64,000 nucleotides of DNA from Breviolum minutum Mf 1.05b.01 (lineage: Eukaryota > Sar > Dinophyceae > Suessiales > Symbiodiniaceae). The stretch lies in NCBI GenBank assembly GCA_000507305.1, contig DF240476.1, positions 52,297-116,296 of the forward strand, given 5' to 3'. A model generated the notes under the pieces. That model ran no database searches. It had not been told where the DNA came from and saw only the letters and a program-made list of their open reading frames with translations. Position 1 is the first letter of the stretch. Each line of letters begins with the position of its first letter. This document shows positions 19,823-30,832 of the stretch, piece after piece. The translations under genes were made by a program, and so were the position numbers.

Positions 19823-19907
19823 CTCAAAACAACCCACAAGTCACGGTCCGGATCAGAAATCTATGGCATAAAAAAAGTGACCATGAGGTCTAATAATAAA
19901 CCATGAT

Positions 19908-20005
19908 CTAGTTGGTGGTTTCAACCCCCTTGAAAAATATTAGTCAAAATGGGAATCTTCCCCAAGTAGGGATGAAAATAAAACATGTTCGAAACCACCA
20001 CCTAG
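19908..20005. mobile_element. Family A MITE, copy 5
   Basis: CTAGTTGGTGGTTTCAACCC...TTCGAAACCACCACCTAG, 98 bp, close to consensus. Confidence 0.95.
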
Positions 20006-20221
20006 ATGATTCATGCCACAAAATGATGGCGCTTTTAAATTTGATCCTTGAATCAAGACTCCGACCATAAATTGATCTACTGGTAATTCCAACCTTCAAA
20101 CGGTCCAGCTATATATACACCTGAACCCCGGCCTACGACCAGATCTTTTTATCAGGCGGATTTTTGGTTTATGTTTTAAGGATCCGGATTGAAAAAATAC
20201 ATCCGTCATCATAAATGTCGC

Positions 20222-20224
<3 letters not shown>

Positions 20225-20297
<73 letters not shown>
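20225..20297. repeat. ATC microsatellite
   Basis: About 24 copies of ATC; the minus strand reads as a Met run, an artefact of the repeat. Confidence 0.95.
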
Positions 20298-20326
20298 ACT
20301 GTTCATCATTATACTGTTCATCATCA

Positions 20327-20439
20327 TACTGTTGATGGAAAAAATCTGGCTAACCAGGTGATACAGTGAATATCCCACTATTTCAAAGGTTTTAATACAT
20401 CCCAGGTGGTTGTTTGGGATTTCTGAACCATCAAGAGTA
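20327..20439. mobile_element. Family D MITE, copy 3
   Basis: TA-CTGTTGATGGAAAAAATC...CATCCCAGGTGGTTGTTTGGGATTTCTGAACCATCAAGAG-TA. It begins inside the decaying edge of the ATC microsatellite (ATACTGTTCATC repeats). Confidence 0.75.
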
Positions 20440-20703
20440 TGACTGGGACTCCAAGCACGGAAACAGTTGACTACTTCAATGTTGCAATTCCCCCAAGAAA
20501 CAGAATTTGTCAAAACCAACCGTGGCCCATTTCACAAGATCCCCCTAAAGATCCCTAAAGATTGGTGCGGCCGCCTCGTGCACATGAGATTTTGAAGCTC
20601 GAAGGGTTGTTTCCAAAGTGCCTTAGGTGAAATGCTTCCAAACACATCTAGCAATCTGGAACACACACACAACCTTTGCTTCTTCAGCAACAGGAGGAAA
20701 CAA
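20440..20703. other. Intron-like sequence
   Basis: A minus-strand frame continuing from the family D copy (N-I-E-V-V-N-C-F-R-A-W) is weakly PPR-like but unsupported. Confidence 0.3.
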
Positions 20704-20815
20704 TACCCTCCTGGGAAAATTCACATATCCCCACCAACTGGGAGAGGAAAATCATCGGGACCCAGCTACCTTTAAAGGGGATATGTTAGGCAACCCTGGA
20801 GGGTAAAGGATTTTT
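20704..20815. mobile_element. Family G MITE, copy 2
   Basis: TA-CCCTCCTGGGAAAATTCACATATCC is mirrored by GGATATGTTAGGCAACCCTGGAGGG-TA. Confidence 0.85.
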
Positions 20816-20961
20816 TTCCATCTGCCAATTATCATTAGCTAGAAGATTTATCCTTCAAAGGTGGGTTGTAATTGAAAAAATGCCTCGAATGATTGATTGC
20901 CTCACGAAAAATATCTTGGAGGGTAAAGGCTGTGCTGGAAATGACTGGAATAGAAATGTCC

Positions 20962-21070
20962 AACACCCCCCCCAAAAACTAACATGGAACCCAAAAACCG
21001 GTGGTTTGTAGATGTTTCTCCTTTTTCCAAGGGTGTCTTTTCAGGTTCTATGTGAGTTTTCGGGGGGGTA
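20962..21070. mobile_element. Family F MITE, copy 1
   Basis: CAACACCCCCCCCAAAAACTAACATGGAA is mirrored by GGTTCTATGTGAGTTTTCGGGGGGG-TA. Interior CCTTTTTCCAAGGGTGTCTTTTCAGG. Confidence 0.75.
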
Positions 21071-21377
21071 TAGTATTCCTCAAAAAATCTGAGTTTGAGA
21101 TCTGTTTTCTCTCATCTTTACTGACGGGGAACCACTCTGGCAACGAAAAGGTCGATTTCAACATGTCGCCCTGGAACCATCGAGAAAACACACACGTCAA
21201 ACTTGTCAAAAAAGAGCGGCTGATTTTTAACTGACAAAATGCCACAAAAACGCAAGATTTCTCGTGCAACGTTTTTCAGGAGATATTGAAAAAAAAACCG
21301 ACAATTTTCGCTATGAAAAATCTAAAAGCAAATCCTGGAGACTCTGAAAATTGGGGAGGCAGATCCAACTTACACAT

Positions 21378-21486
21378 CCTGAAACCAACAGTTGCTGACC
21401 CTGAGAATAGGCTGGGTTCCTATACAGGAAACGTCATCTTCCAAGCATCAATTTTCAGGGCCGAAAATATTAGTTTTAGAGAGCAT
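21378..21486. mobile_element. Family C element, diverged
   Basis: CCTGAAACCAACAGTTGCTGACCC...CATCTTCCAAGCATCAATTTTCAGGG and AATATTAGTTTTAGAGAG show the family C layout with decayed ends. Confidence 0.6.
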
Positions 21487-21704
21487 GGCAACCCTTAGGT
21501 CCCCTGCTAAAAGTTTTACTTTTAGTGGGTTATATCCATCGCTGGTCGTGCATGTTGCACAGTGACTGATCGGCGAACTGGTGTCCGACCAGCACAAATC
21601 CGTGTGAAATAGGTGAAAATATATGTAAAATCCCACTATAAACTCAAAGGAGCCAAAGGAATAAGGCCAATCTAAGATGTGCCCAGGCAGAGGGCATACA
21701 ACAC

Positions 21705-21773
21705 CTGGAGTGACATTTCCAAGTTACCGCTCCTTCAATTGCTCCAATGACAGAGTTGTAACAAATAATGTTC
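21705..21773 (-). CDS. PPR exon, 69 nt
   Basis: From an ACCTCAG acceptor to a CTCCAG/GTGTTG donor, the exon encodes N-I-I-C-Y-N-S-V-I-G-A-I-E-G-A-V-T-W-K-C then H-S. It has the Y-N-x-x-I-x-A helix and loop Trp of a PPR. A second possible donor, GCG/GTAACT, lies just before the Trp. Confidence 0.75.
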
Positions 21774-22948
21774 CTGAGGTGCTTGGGGGTGTTGCGCAGT
21801 CGAAACATAGAGACGGAAGGGAATCCAAAGGAAATTCCCTGCTGCACCTCTGAACAAAACTTTGAACCTTTAAACATAGAGAATTTGGAAGATGATGTTG
21901 ATCTTCAATGAAGGGTAATTTTTTTTTAGGTTCCTGCCGTTCATTTTCAGGGGTGCTTTTTTTTTGGACCTATTTTTTTGGGGGGGGTGATCTTGGATTT
22001 CAGCATCTGCTTCATAACCTTCAGTTTTGAGAATCAATCCAAGTCACTACTTGAAGAACCCGTCCCCAAACCCGGGAGTTTAATACGGGGCTTATATTAT
22101 AAACCAATACATTGTTGCAACTGTGCCATCGAGATTTTACCTTGGAGTAAACCGGACTTCCAATCCCGGGTTCACGGCGCAGAAGCGCCGTATCAGTGTT
22201 TCTCCCCAAAAAATCAGTTGTCAGCAGCAAAAAAAAAGCGGATGAAAATGGTGGTTTGGACGCCACACATTTTCAAAGATGATGGTTTGGAGCCCATGTT
22301 GTCGAATATTTTTTTGTGTCCGAAAAAAACTGGTGCAGCTTCCAAGTATCTCCGGTCCGGAAAATCTCGGAAGGAGTAAGCAAGCAATGCTTCATGTCGA
22401 GAAGTGATTCGTAAAGGGGACGTTTAAATAGAGTGAGCTCACTCCCTCAAGTGATACATAAAGTGGAAGTAAATAAAGTCATCCAACTTTTTGGGGGCTG
22501 AACTTTTTGACTAACTATTCTGTTATCCCTCTTGAAACCTGAAAGTCTATATCAATTTCTATTTCAAAAGCTCTATGATCTTGTCCACTGTAAAATCAAG
22601 TCCATAGTCCATAGACCCCAATACATTTAAAAAAAGAATCAGTCGCACAAGAAGATTCTCTTAATTTTCATTGAAACATCTTATTTATATATTCCTCCTC
22701 ATTTTTTTGGGGGGGGAGGTTGCTAATCACTACTCAACATTAACATACATTAACAATATATGCAAAATTATTTTGAAGGATACATGGGGTGGAATCTGAA
22801 ATCAACTTGGAATGCTTTTTGTGTGATTTTCGTGTTGTTTCACAACTTGGATGGTAGCATCTAACAAAGATCTCAACTGCCGCAAGAGTTTTGAGGCCAA
22901 CGGTTGGCAAAACGGAAAAACAACTAGTCAGTCGGAGTCAGTCGTTCC
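21774..22948. other. Long intron-like stretch
   Basis: No intact element or exon recognised. The plus-strand frame at 21978-22379 (133 codons) has no domain or splice support. Confidence 0.4.
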
Positions 22949-23095
22949 AAGGTGGGCCTCGGATCCAGTTAGAAGTAAGGGGCCCATATACCTCCTATAA
23001 GTACGGGCCCAAATAACTACAGGGAAACCCATTTACTTTCGGCCATGGAGCAGGGGTGAGCTAACTCCATGTATAACTGGATCCGGGCCCACCTT
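22949..23095. mobile_element. Family H palindrome, copy 2
   Basis: AAGGTGGGCCTCGGATCCAG is mirrored by CTGGATCCGGGCCCACCTT. 147 bp, longer than copy 1 through extra sequence between the arms. Confidence 0.85.
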
Positions 23096-23347
23096 CTAGG
23101 TATTTTTTTGACAAGTACTGGTAGGCTACATGCCTAGCGGTGAAGCTGTTTGTAAGATAGCACTCGTTTTGAAGCACCAGGAACCAAGGGATTCCGATTT
23201 GTTGCCAAATGCTTTTTGGCAGATTCAAAGGTAGATATCACGTGGTTCTGCAGAAAAAACACAATAACTTCAACCTCAAACAGTTTGAATTATGGCCTCC
23301 ATATCTGGGGCCCATTGATTTTACTGCTCAAGTATCGCTTGTAGAAC

Positions 23348-23418
23348 CTTGCCATGAATGCGCTGCAAGGTCTTCGTAGCTTGTTGCCATTGACCTTGTC
23401 CACAAACATTGATCGCAC
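23348..23418 (-). CDS. PPR exon, 71 nt
   Basis: From a TTTTTGAG acceptor to a GGCAAG/GTTCTA donor, the exon encodes A-I-N-V-C-G-Q-G-Q-W-Q-Q-A-T-K-T-L-Q-R-I then H-G-K. This is the loop and second helix of a PPR (C-G-Q-G-Q-W-Q-Q-A). The length equals the exon at 26212-26282. Confidence 0.8.
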
Positions 23419-24254
23419 CTCAAAAACTATTTCCAAAATAGCGTAGGTATGGTTACTTCAAGGTTCTCATACCCTATATTTGGATGATCATGGGGATATA
23501 AGGACACATATCATGGAAACATGTAGCTCATAAAAACACATAGTGTACTGGAAATGACTAAATACATGAATGTAATGTAATATGATACGCCATGTTTTGC
23601 TATGACAAGTTTAGATAGGACACAACCAAAGTCATACCAAAGTCTAATATACAAGTTTGGTAGTCCTTCATGAGTGAGAACAACTTGGTTCTTCTAAAGG
23701 GCAAGGATTTGAGGGTCTCCAAAAACATCTTCATGATACCCCTACATGTGCCACCGTCTAGAATCCTGGTATTAAAAATAGTCATCATGTCATCCCGCTT
23801 TTAATGGGGAATCCCGTACAAATGAACGTTGGTATGATGACCACCCACGGGAAAGGTCAGGGAGGTGTGCAACTTTGAACAATAAGATGTCAAACGGACG
23901 AAACCTTTATTTTCAATAATCACTTATCAATAGGGGGGGGGTGCATGTTTACCATTGTTTCCCTGCTTCGCAGCAGAAATAAAGCGGTTTACTTTTAGTG
24001 GTGACCCTTGATAAGGGCTATAAGGGTTTTTTAGGAAAGGAGTTCCCTGGTGCAAATGACTTTCTCCCCTACATGTACTTATAACTTACAACCGTGTCAC
24101 TGGTTTTTCAAAACTACGGAGAATTGAAATAAGGGTTTCTTACAAACATGTCTGTTTCTATAGTGAGTTCACTAGCAATTTCAAGAAAAAACCCAGGGAG
24201 TTCCGGTGTCCGGTTTTCGTTTTGGCCGTTATCATCCATGCCATGCCATGGCAC
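23419..24254. other. Intron-like sequence
   Basis: A minus-strand frame at 23600-23788 contains K-L-F-S-L-M-K-D, weakly like a PPR second helix, but nothing decides it. The rest is featureless except a G tract near 23930. Confidence 0.35.
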
Positions 24255-24354
24255 TGCTGTATGCGATCAAATCCATCTGCAGCTCGCTGTTACAGGCAGC
24301 CTCCAACAAATGCATACCCTGGTGCCATTGGCGCTTTCCACAAGACGTGATGGC
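24255..24354 (-). CDS. PPR exon, about 100 nt
   Basis: After a CCTGTAG acceptor the exon encodes A-I-T-S-C-G-K-R-Q-W-H-Q-G-M-H-L-L-E-A-A then L-Q-M-D-L-I-A-Y-S. That covers the loop and second helix of one PPR and the first helix of the next. The donor GTGCCA at 24254 is a guess; the frame stays open to about 24235. Confidence 0.8.
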
Positions 24355-25740
24355 CTACAGGGCTACAAATGTGGGGAACAAATACGTCAAGATGGGGTTT
24401 GATAGTTAATGTAGAAACAATACTACTATTATTATAGGCATAATTAATCCGTAAACTTAAAAAACAAACAATACTTGTTGTGATTCTTTGACTTTCATTA
24501 ACAATCGGGTTTAAGTGTAATCAGCTCTGCTTGTAGAAGGTGTAGCTTCTAGCATGTCAACACAAAGGCAAGTCGTATAAACGATACAGCATACTTTATT
24601 GACCCGCATTCAAGTATTCTTTCAACAGTACCTGTCTCTCCTAAAATAAACCACTACTTGGAATGATGGACTCATTTCTTGTAATGCCCAACAAAATTAA
24701 TTGAAGCGATTTGAAACATCATGCAACGCTGATGGCTATCAAAATTGATCAAGTCTCCTTTGAACACTCCCTGAGCTTTGCCGAGGCTGCATCTACCATG
24801 GCAGCATAAGGCAGCAAGGAATGACACAACAAGCAAAACACACAAAAAAAAAACAAATGCACATGAGACCATTATGACTTCCTACTACAATTTTGCCAAG
24901 CTCCAAAAGCCTCATTTGTCTAAGCATCTTACATGTCAACTGTTACTTTTTAATTGCCCATGCCTTAGCCATGCTCTGCCGCTGTCACTCTACCAAACAA
25001 TCAACAAACATGCACTGAACAATCAAAGCTACGCAACGCGCGGAGGATGGTCAACACTATGCTCAAATGTGTTACTTGGATCTAACCCCCCACTCAGCAA
25101 AAGTCACCACCAGGATTGTTATGTTTGTAGGTTTGGGAATCCAAATCTAAACCTTCACGAATGCCACGATTTCATCTTAGGTGTGCGTAGTAGATCCAAG
25201 TTCTCCAATTCTTGGAACGTTTTTTAGATGTTAGAGGTCCTCCATTTGCTTCAGCTCGCAACCAAACACAGTACCATTTGTGAACAAAAACAATATCCAT
25301 GATGGGTAAAGTAAACTCTGGAAGAATAAACCCTCTGTGTATCTTAAATAAGGGTGTCCCATTTTAGTGGCTAAATAGTTTGACCCTTTTTGAGTAATTA
25401 CGTCGTTTAGTCGTTGATTTATGATACTTAAGGGTTTATTGTTCTAGATCCTACATTGTGTATAGAGACATACTTTAGTCATATTCCCAGGAGGGGCTTT
25501 AAGTCCAAATCCATTTTGTAATTCTGCAGGTTTCAACTATTAAATCACGATAAATTGCTGTTGGCATGCCCCTCTCCGTTAAAAAAAAAATCGGGTGCAA
25601 ACAGGTGATTGAAAAAACACCAGTTTATGCTAACAAGTGCACCGAGATCATTAAAAATCCTCGAAACCGCTATATGCAATGTTGAAATTAGATATCAAAC
25701 CCTGTTGCAGTAAAGGAGGTGCTCCCTCCACCATCCTTAC
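24355..25740. other. Long intron-like stretch
   Basis: Around 24740-24830 the minus strand has P-Y-A-A-M-V-D-A-A-S-A-K-L-R-E in one frame, which looks helical but is not clearly a PPR. The rest is AT-rich with no element. Confidence 0.35.
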
Positions 25741-25858
25741 CGCCACATAACAACGGGTTCCTTTTGACATTTCGCTCTGCGCAAAGGTCGCCATACAACT
25801 CGTCAAATCCAAAAGAGGAAGCAACTCGGCTGCTCTGGCTGCATCTTCGCAAGCTCTC
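25741..25858 (-). CDS. Probable exon, PPR/TPR-like helices
   Basis: Between a CGCCCAG acceptor and a strong GGCG/GTAAGG donor, one frame reads R-A-C-E-D-A-A-R-A-A-E-L-L-P-L-L-D-L. A-C-E-D-A-A-R-A-A-E-L-L resembles the loop and second helix with the Trp replaced by Ala. A second open frame exists, so the assignment is open. GC content is higher than in the flanks. Confidence 0.45.
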
Positions 25859-26211
25859 CTGGGCGGGTGTAAAACCTTCATTTTTCATGGGTTGTTGGGG
25901 TGCAAGGGTATATACCAAGTCTGAAACCAATGGATCTACAACCCCTGGTATCCAATCACGGGTGGTTTGGGTTTGGTTACATGCTTTTCCTTTCAAACCA
26001 GTTGAGCAGCTCATTTCTATTCGGTTTCAGTCGCCAGTGTTGACGTCAGGGTGTGACATATACCTTAAAGCTAATGGATGGTGTTGCGTATAAGTCAAAT
26101 AAATCATGACAAATCCCTGGTCCTTCCTCAACCTTAGGAAAAAAACTCTCTCCAGTTGCCAACCGTCCGCCTCATCAAAAAAAATGCCCCATCTCTGCAG
26201 AAAAGGTTCAC

Positions 26212-26282
26212 AGCTCTTTCGCAAATGGTGATCTCTGGCTTTTGATAACAAAGTAGCAGCGCAAGCCGCCAATCAGACAATC
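26212..26282 (-). CDS. PPR exon, 71 nt, phase-1 start
   Basis: From a TTCCGAG acceptor the exon reads L-S-D-W-R-L-A-L-L-L-C-Y-Q-K-P-E-I-T-I-C then E-R-A, ending at a GCT/GTGAAC donor. The Trp and A-L-L-L helix fit a PPR second helix. The first two bases complete a codon from the previous exon, as at 12361 and 14953. Confidence 0.7.
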
Positions 26283-26399
26283 CTCGGAAGAGATTTCTGC
26301 ATGTTCGTTGTGGAAGGCAATTGTTGTCTTTCCTACCCCTAAAAAAAAAGGCCCTCCAAGAATCTAGGCAGTTCTGTGAAACTGCATTGTCTTTTTTCT

Positions 26400-26514
26400 C
26401 TGCGGGAGAAGCTTCCCAACAGTCCCAGTCCCAATGATCTAGACATTTCCGCTCGAGTTCTGATACCAAGGCGACAGGCTCATCAAGGGTCATTTCTAAG
26501 CTTTTCCAACCCAA
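26400..26514 (-). CDS. Possible exon, unrecognised
   Basis: The minus frame reads E-M-T-L-D-E-P-V-A-L-V-S-E-L-E-R-K-C then H-W-D-W-D-C-W-E-A-S, an acidic, coding-like stretch. I do not recognise it, and no splice site fixes its ends. Confidence 0.3.
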
Positions 26515-27212
26515 TTTAAAACAACACCAAAAAAGAACATCAGTTTCATCTTGCCGATTTTGATCATCATCTCAGGCACATAAAGCAAATTGATCCCACT
26601 TTATAGCATCTCAAGCACTTTCATTCATCGATTTTGAGCCACCTTTTTTCCATCCTTGACGGAAAAAAACTCCTTCCATCCCAAGCAGCCAAAGGCCATG
26701 GCATTGTATGAAATTTGGCTTGGCTGCAAGTAGTCCTTCCCCGTTTTTTTTCCGATTGGTTTTCTGAAATTCCCCCACGTTTTGATGCAACAAAAATCAA
26801 GATACTTTGGATGATATAACGCGCCTTGCCAGTAACAGTCACCAGGATTATTAGATTTCTACTAGAAAAAATCCCTCTAAACTTTGCCTGGAATCCTGGC
26901 TCGGGAGTAGATCCAAAAAGGATCCCCCAAAAAACCGCGAAAAAACTCTGAAAGACTCTGAAAGCTACAAACGAAATGTTGGGAATTTCCAACAATGATG
27001 GTACGTATAAGGTAGATTGAAGCTGGATTTTTTTTCCCTAAACGTCCCCGAAAAAATGCACGTGGTTTGTTTGAGTTGCTGAACACTTCGAGGGAGGGTG
27101 AACCCCGTGAAGATGTGGATCTTTGTGAGTTCAAAAAGGCCACCCTCTGGATTTTTTATATTGCAATGATCAGTGTTACTCATGAGGGAAAAATAAACAT
27201 ATACCACCTCAT
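26515..27212. other. Intron-like sequence
   Basis: Overlapping short minus-strand frames without motif; no foldback element seen. Confidence 0.35.
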
Positions 27213-27310
27213 CTAGTTGGTGGTTTCAACCCATTTGAAAAATAGTAGTCAAATTGGATCATTTCCCCAGGTAGGGATGAAAATAAAACATATGTGAAAC
27301 CACGACCCAG
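27213..27310. mobile_element. Family A MITE, copy 6
   Basis: CTAGTTGGTGGTTTCAACCC...GTGAAACCACGACCCAG, 98 bp. Confidence 0.9.
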
Positions 27311-27411
27311 TCATGTTTTTATACTCATGAAGTTCTGCAGGAAGATCATGTTGTTTTCTCCGAAGTATTCAGCCGAGTTTGAAAAGGCCCAATTTATAAT
27401 AGCCACACTAC

Positions 27412-27482
27412 AAGGATTGAACGCATCCCCATCGAAGGACGAGAGAGTTGGTCATAAGCCTCGAAAAAATTGTAATTGGAGG
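27412..27482 (-). CDS. PPR-like exon, 71 nt
   Basis: One frame reads P-P-I-T-I-F-S-R-L-M-T-N-S-L-V-L-R-W-G-C then V-Q-S-L and ends at T/GTAGTG. I-T-I-F-S-R-L-M-T matches the first helix and the Trp is correctly spaced. A second open frame (S-N-Y-N-F-F-E-A-Y) overlaps it, so the frame is not certain. Confidence 0.45.
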
Positions 27483-28376
27483 CTCGCATTGGCCAATAAA
27501 AACCCAGCAAATTGGTGGATGTTTGACAGCAGTGTTTTTTGAAACACTTACTATGGTGGACAAAATCCTGCAGGTTGGAAAATGGTAATATAGACTGAAT
27601 ATCTCTCATATACGTTTTTTTTTTTTTAATATTTCGACCCCCAAAAGAAAAGATTCACATGGGTAAAACCACCCAATGCATTTATAAGACATCCTTGTTT
27701 GTAGATTACACCAAGGTAATTACGGTAGGATGTCACAGGTACCATTGGTTTCTGGCCAAGCCCCTCCCTGTTTTTGCTAAGGAGACGGTGATCCAAGGTT
27801 TCCGACTCCTAAAGTCCAGTCCCCCAAACCTTCCGCCGTCGGAACCGACTCGACTCGACGAACGACGTACGACTGTCCTGTGGAAGCTTTGCAATGAGAT
27901 ACCTCTGGGGGTTGCCACCAAAGATGTGGGGTTGGAAGCTTCCTTCCTAGTTTTCGTGGGAAGCTTCACCAAGCCATTTTTGAAGAATATGCGCAAGTCA
28001 AAATGGGTGGAACATCTTCCCCAAATGTGGCTGAAAATAAACAATATTTGAGTTGCCACCACCCAGCTTCATTAATATATTCATGAGAAGCCCGGTATAT
28101 GTGGGAAAGTTTTAACACATGGTCATGTGCAGGATGGAGTTGATTTGAAACAACACAAACTAAGAAACATGTGTTGTCTCAAGGAAATACATTCCAAACT
28201 GTTGCCTGAAGATCATTGCAATTAGGTATCAACATCCTCATGACCTCATGTCAAATCTCAAACTTCTTCAAGGTGACACAAGGTGAGCTTAGTATCTCAA
28301 ATGGCTTTGGGAGTCGGTGGTTGACAATCCAAATGACAAATCCGGGATTTCGAATCCCTAAAACGAACGACATGTC
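27483..28376. other. Intron-like sequence
   Basis: Between 27740 and 28060 both strands are open over a GC-richer patch, but I find no motif. There is a T tract near 27615. Confidence 0.35.
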
Positions 28377-28468
28377 GAACCTGCAAAATTGATGCTTGGA
28401 AGATGAAATTTCCGTTTTGGGGCAAAAGGTCCATCTTCAGGTGCAAACTGTGAGTTTCAGGGAGGGTA
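28377..28468. mobile_element. Family C element, left end lost
   Basis: Only the right half is clear: CCATCTTCAGGTGCAAACTG and TGAGTTTCAGGGAGGG-TA. Confidence 0.6.
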
Positions 28469-28828
28469 AATAAATATTTGACAAATTATATAATTTCCAC
28501 ATGTAAGGCTAAACAATCTTTGAAACCACCAGCTGGCCAAAGTTGTTTTTGATTGTTTTTGTATCCATGTCCTTTTGATGCAGCCAAAGATAAATACAGG
28601 CAGGGCAAAAGATATGCGCATGTCAATGAACAAACGAGGCGCCAATTCAAGAAATACTGTCAACCTGAAGTCAAAGACCTCATTATTTCTTAGGCAAAAC
28701 TCTTTCTTTATAGAGGAAAAGTTGTCCCACAACTTTTTGTGAAAACATACTCACCAACACATACACCTATTTGACAAACAGGACTAAACCAACCAATGAC
28801 ACCACTGATTCCACATCCCATGCTTGAC

Positions 28829-29025
28829 TTCCGAGATACATGGCCCACTGCCATTGCTGACTTTTGCCGCAGGCACTACTGGTTGTGTTAAACGTGACAA
28901 TGCCCTGCACCGTCTTTTCCTTTGAATTCCTTCCATTCACCAACAAAACTTTGGAGAATGCATGGGTAGCATGGCGCCAACGCAAAGCTTTATCACATGC
29001 ACTGATGAAAGTGTTGTAGCTAAAC
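28829..29025 (-). CDS. PPR exon with two motifs, 197 nt
   Basis: From an AACTGAG acceptor to a GGAA/GTCAAG donor. It encodes F-S-Y-N-T-F-I-S-A-C-D-K-A-L-R-W-R-H-A-T and then I-V-T-F-N-T-T-S-S-A-C-G-K-S-Q-Q-W-Q-W-A. These are two consecutive, well-kept PPR units 35-38 residues apart, without an intron in the first S-A-C site. This is the longest confident PPR exon in the window. Confidence 0.9.
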
Positions 29026-29477
29026 CTCAGTTTTGGGGCACCAACTTCCTTCCGCAGCTTGGGTTTTTTGGTGAAGGCAGGATTAAAAAAAAAAATGGAA
29101 CTTCCATGGTCCTTTTGTTGATGGTTCAGAAATCCCAGTTATCCCATGCTGAGATGTATAAACCTTTTCCAAAAAGAAAAGGTAGAGATTTGATGTATGG
29201 ATATCAAAAATAAACAAATACATTCATGAGATCTACTCTTTACACATGTGAATATTTGTACGTACAAATCTATACATATACTGTATATATATATATAACT
29301 ATTGATTTACAAATATACATCTACCATATCCACAAATACCTGTAAAACCAATAAAACCAGATTTCTGAAGCATCAAAGTAACTCAGTAGTTTCCACGTGG
29401 CAAAGGAACATTTAGGTTGGGATCTCTGCACCTAAACATCCAACAATCCTGGTGGTCAGTATTACCAGGAGAGCATC

Positions 29478-29671
29478 CTACCCTCCGCAAATGGATGGTA
29501 GGAATACTACTGTTGATGGAAGAAGTCCTGCACTAGTTGATAGGTAGGTTATCCCATGATTTACAAGGTTTTATACATGCCAGGTGGTGCAGGATTTCTT
29601 CCATCAACAGTAGTTTCCTTTTGGGATGGCCTATTTTCAGGAGCTTTTGCTGTTAGTTTCAGGGAGTTGTA
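29478..29671. mobile_element. Family C element split by a family D insertion
   Basis: The left part TA-CCCTCCGCAAATGGATGGTAGG lies before 29508, and the right part CTATTTTCAGGAGCTTTTGC with TGTTAGTTTCAGGGAG follows 29612. Between them sits a complete family D element with TA at both ends, so family D jumped into an existing family C copy. Confidence 0.75.
29508..29612. mobile_element. Family D MITE, copy 4 (nested)
   Basis: TA-CTGTTGATGGAAGAAGTCC and TGCACTAG are mirrored by GGTGGTGCAGGATTTCTTCCATCAACAG-TA. Well kept and inserted in a family C element, so younger than it. Confidence 0.9.
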
Positions 29672-30629
29672 ACTTAAAACGCACACCTAAATCATTAGAG
29701 TTTTGGATGTCAAATAGAACTCAATAATGATTTAACTCTAGCTACTGATCATTCCACAATAGCTAACCTCAAATGTCATCCAACCGAGTCTTTTCGACAC
29801 CGTGTTCTGTCAGGGTCTGTCCAGATTTGTACCTCAACTGATCTGTTTGTCCTTTTTTTGCAGCTGTGCGTCGGATCTGGTGGGAGCAAGCTAGAAGTCA
29901 TTGAATCCTCACATCAAGCCATGGTTGAAACATCTGTTCATCTGGCAATATAATTAATGGCATCTGGGATGGCAAGACATCCAGAAAAAAAAACTATGTT
30001 TTTGTTTTCTGAATGATGTAAACTTAAATAAATGCAACTATGAATAGAGACGTAAATATACGTATATATAAATAAATATATATAAATGAAATACACAATA
30101 TAAATAGCAAACACGTTGAAAAAATCACCTATATACCTGATCTGAGGTGACTTCTGGTTGATTTCTATATGTTTCACATCTTGTCATTCACTGCGATGAG
30201 GCATTACGCCGCGCCTTGAAACATGCGGTTTCTCCCAAAACAAGGGCAAATCCAAGGTTGTACATAGTGGCTAAGGGGGTCTTGGGATACATACCCTAAA
30301 TGCAAAACAGCAACCCAGAAAGATAAGACTTGACTGATGTTTATGTTTGGAATTTACAAACCACAAGAAAGGTCAAAGAACGTGGGTCTTAAAAACATAC
30401 TACTAAAAGCCACTAAATAGGTTATTTACTGTATGTACATATGCCAGTGAAACACACCAAGACTGAGATTGTGGATTTAATGTGGATTTCTATGCTATGT
30501 CACCGTCTGTTAACTTGTGACCGTGTCACCATTCCTGTAACAACACTCACCTTCAAGTCAGGGGAGTTTGTCGAACCTCATAATGCCCTATGGCAATCCC
30601 TCTTGAATTGGGGGAGTAGAATTGCTTTA
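29672..30629. other. Long intron-like stretch
   Basis: AT-rich with short TATA runs near 30060. The Tyr/Ile-rich minus-strand frame at 29938-30177 is low complexity. Confidence 0.4.
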
Positions 30630-30743
30630 TACACCCCCCCTAAGACAAGAATGAAATATAACGAACCCTACAATGGAGGCTTGGAAGATGTGTGTCCCTT
30701 TCCAAATGGATGTTGTGCAGGTTCTATGTTTGTTATAGAGGTA
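30630..30743. mobile_element. Family F MITE, copy 2
   Basis: TA-CACCCCCCCTAAGACAAG...GGTTCTATGTTTGTTATAGAGG-TA, with GGAGGCTTGGAAGATG inside as in family B. Confidence 0.65.
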
Positions 30744-30770
30744 ATTAACCCCAAACAACCATTTTTTGTA

Positions 30771-30832
30771 TGCGCTGCAACAACAAGCGTCTAACAAATC
30801 TGCAGCTGATTGCCATTGACCTGCTTCCTCAC
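30771..30832 (-). CDS. PPR exon, phase-1 start in Cys codon
   Basis: After a TCCCAG acceptor the exon starts GT-GAG-GAA and reads E-E-A-G-Q-W-Q-S-A-A-D-L-L-D-A. Spliced to the exon ending at 31719, it restores V-I-S-Y-N-A-A-I-S-A-C-E-E-A-G-Q-W-Q-S-A, a consensus PPR. The 3' end is uncertain: T/GTTGTT or up to 20 bases further. Confidence 0.8.

Noticed and set aside
20169..20519. Minus-strand ORF with a long Met run
   Set aside because: Translation of the ATC microsatellite and a family D element.
23600..23788. Minus-strand frame with K-L-F-S-L-M-K-D
   Set aside because: Only one helix resembles a PPR; no Trp or splice site support.
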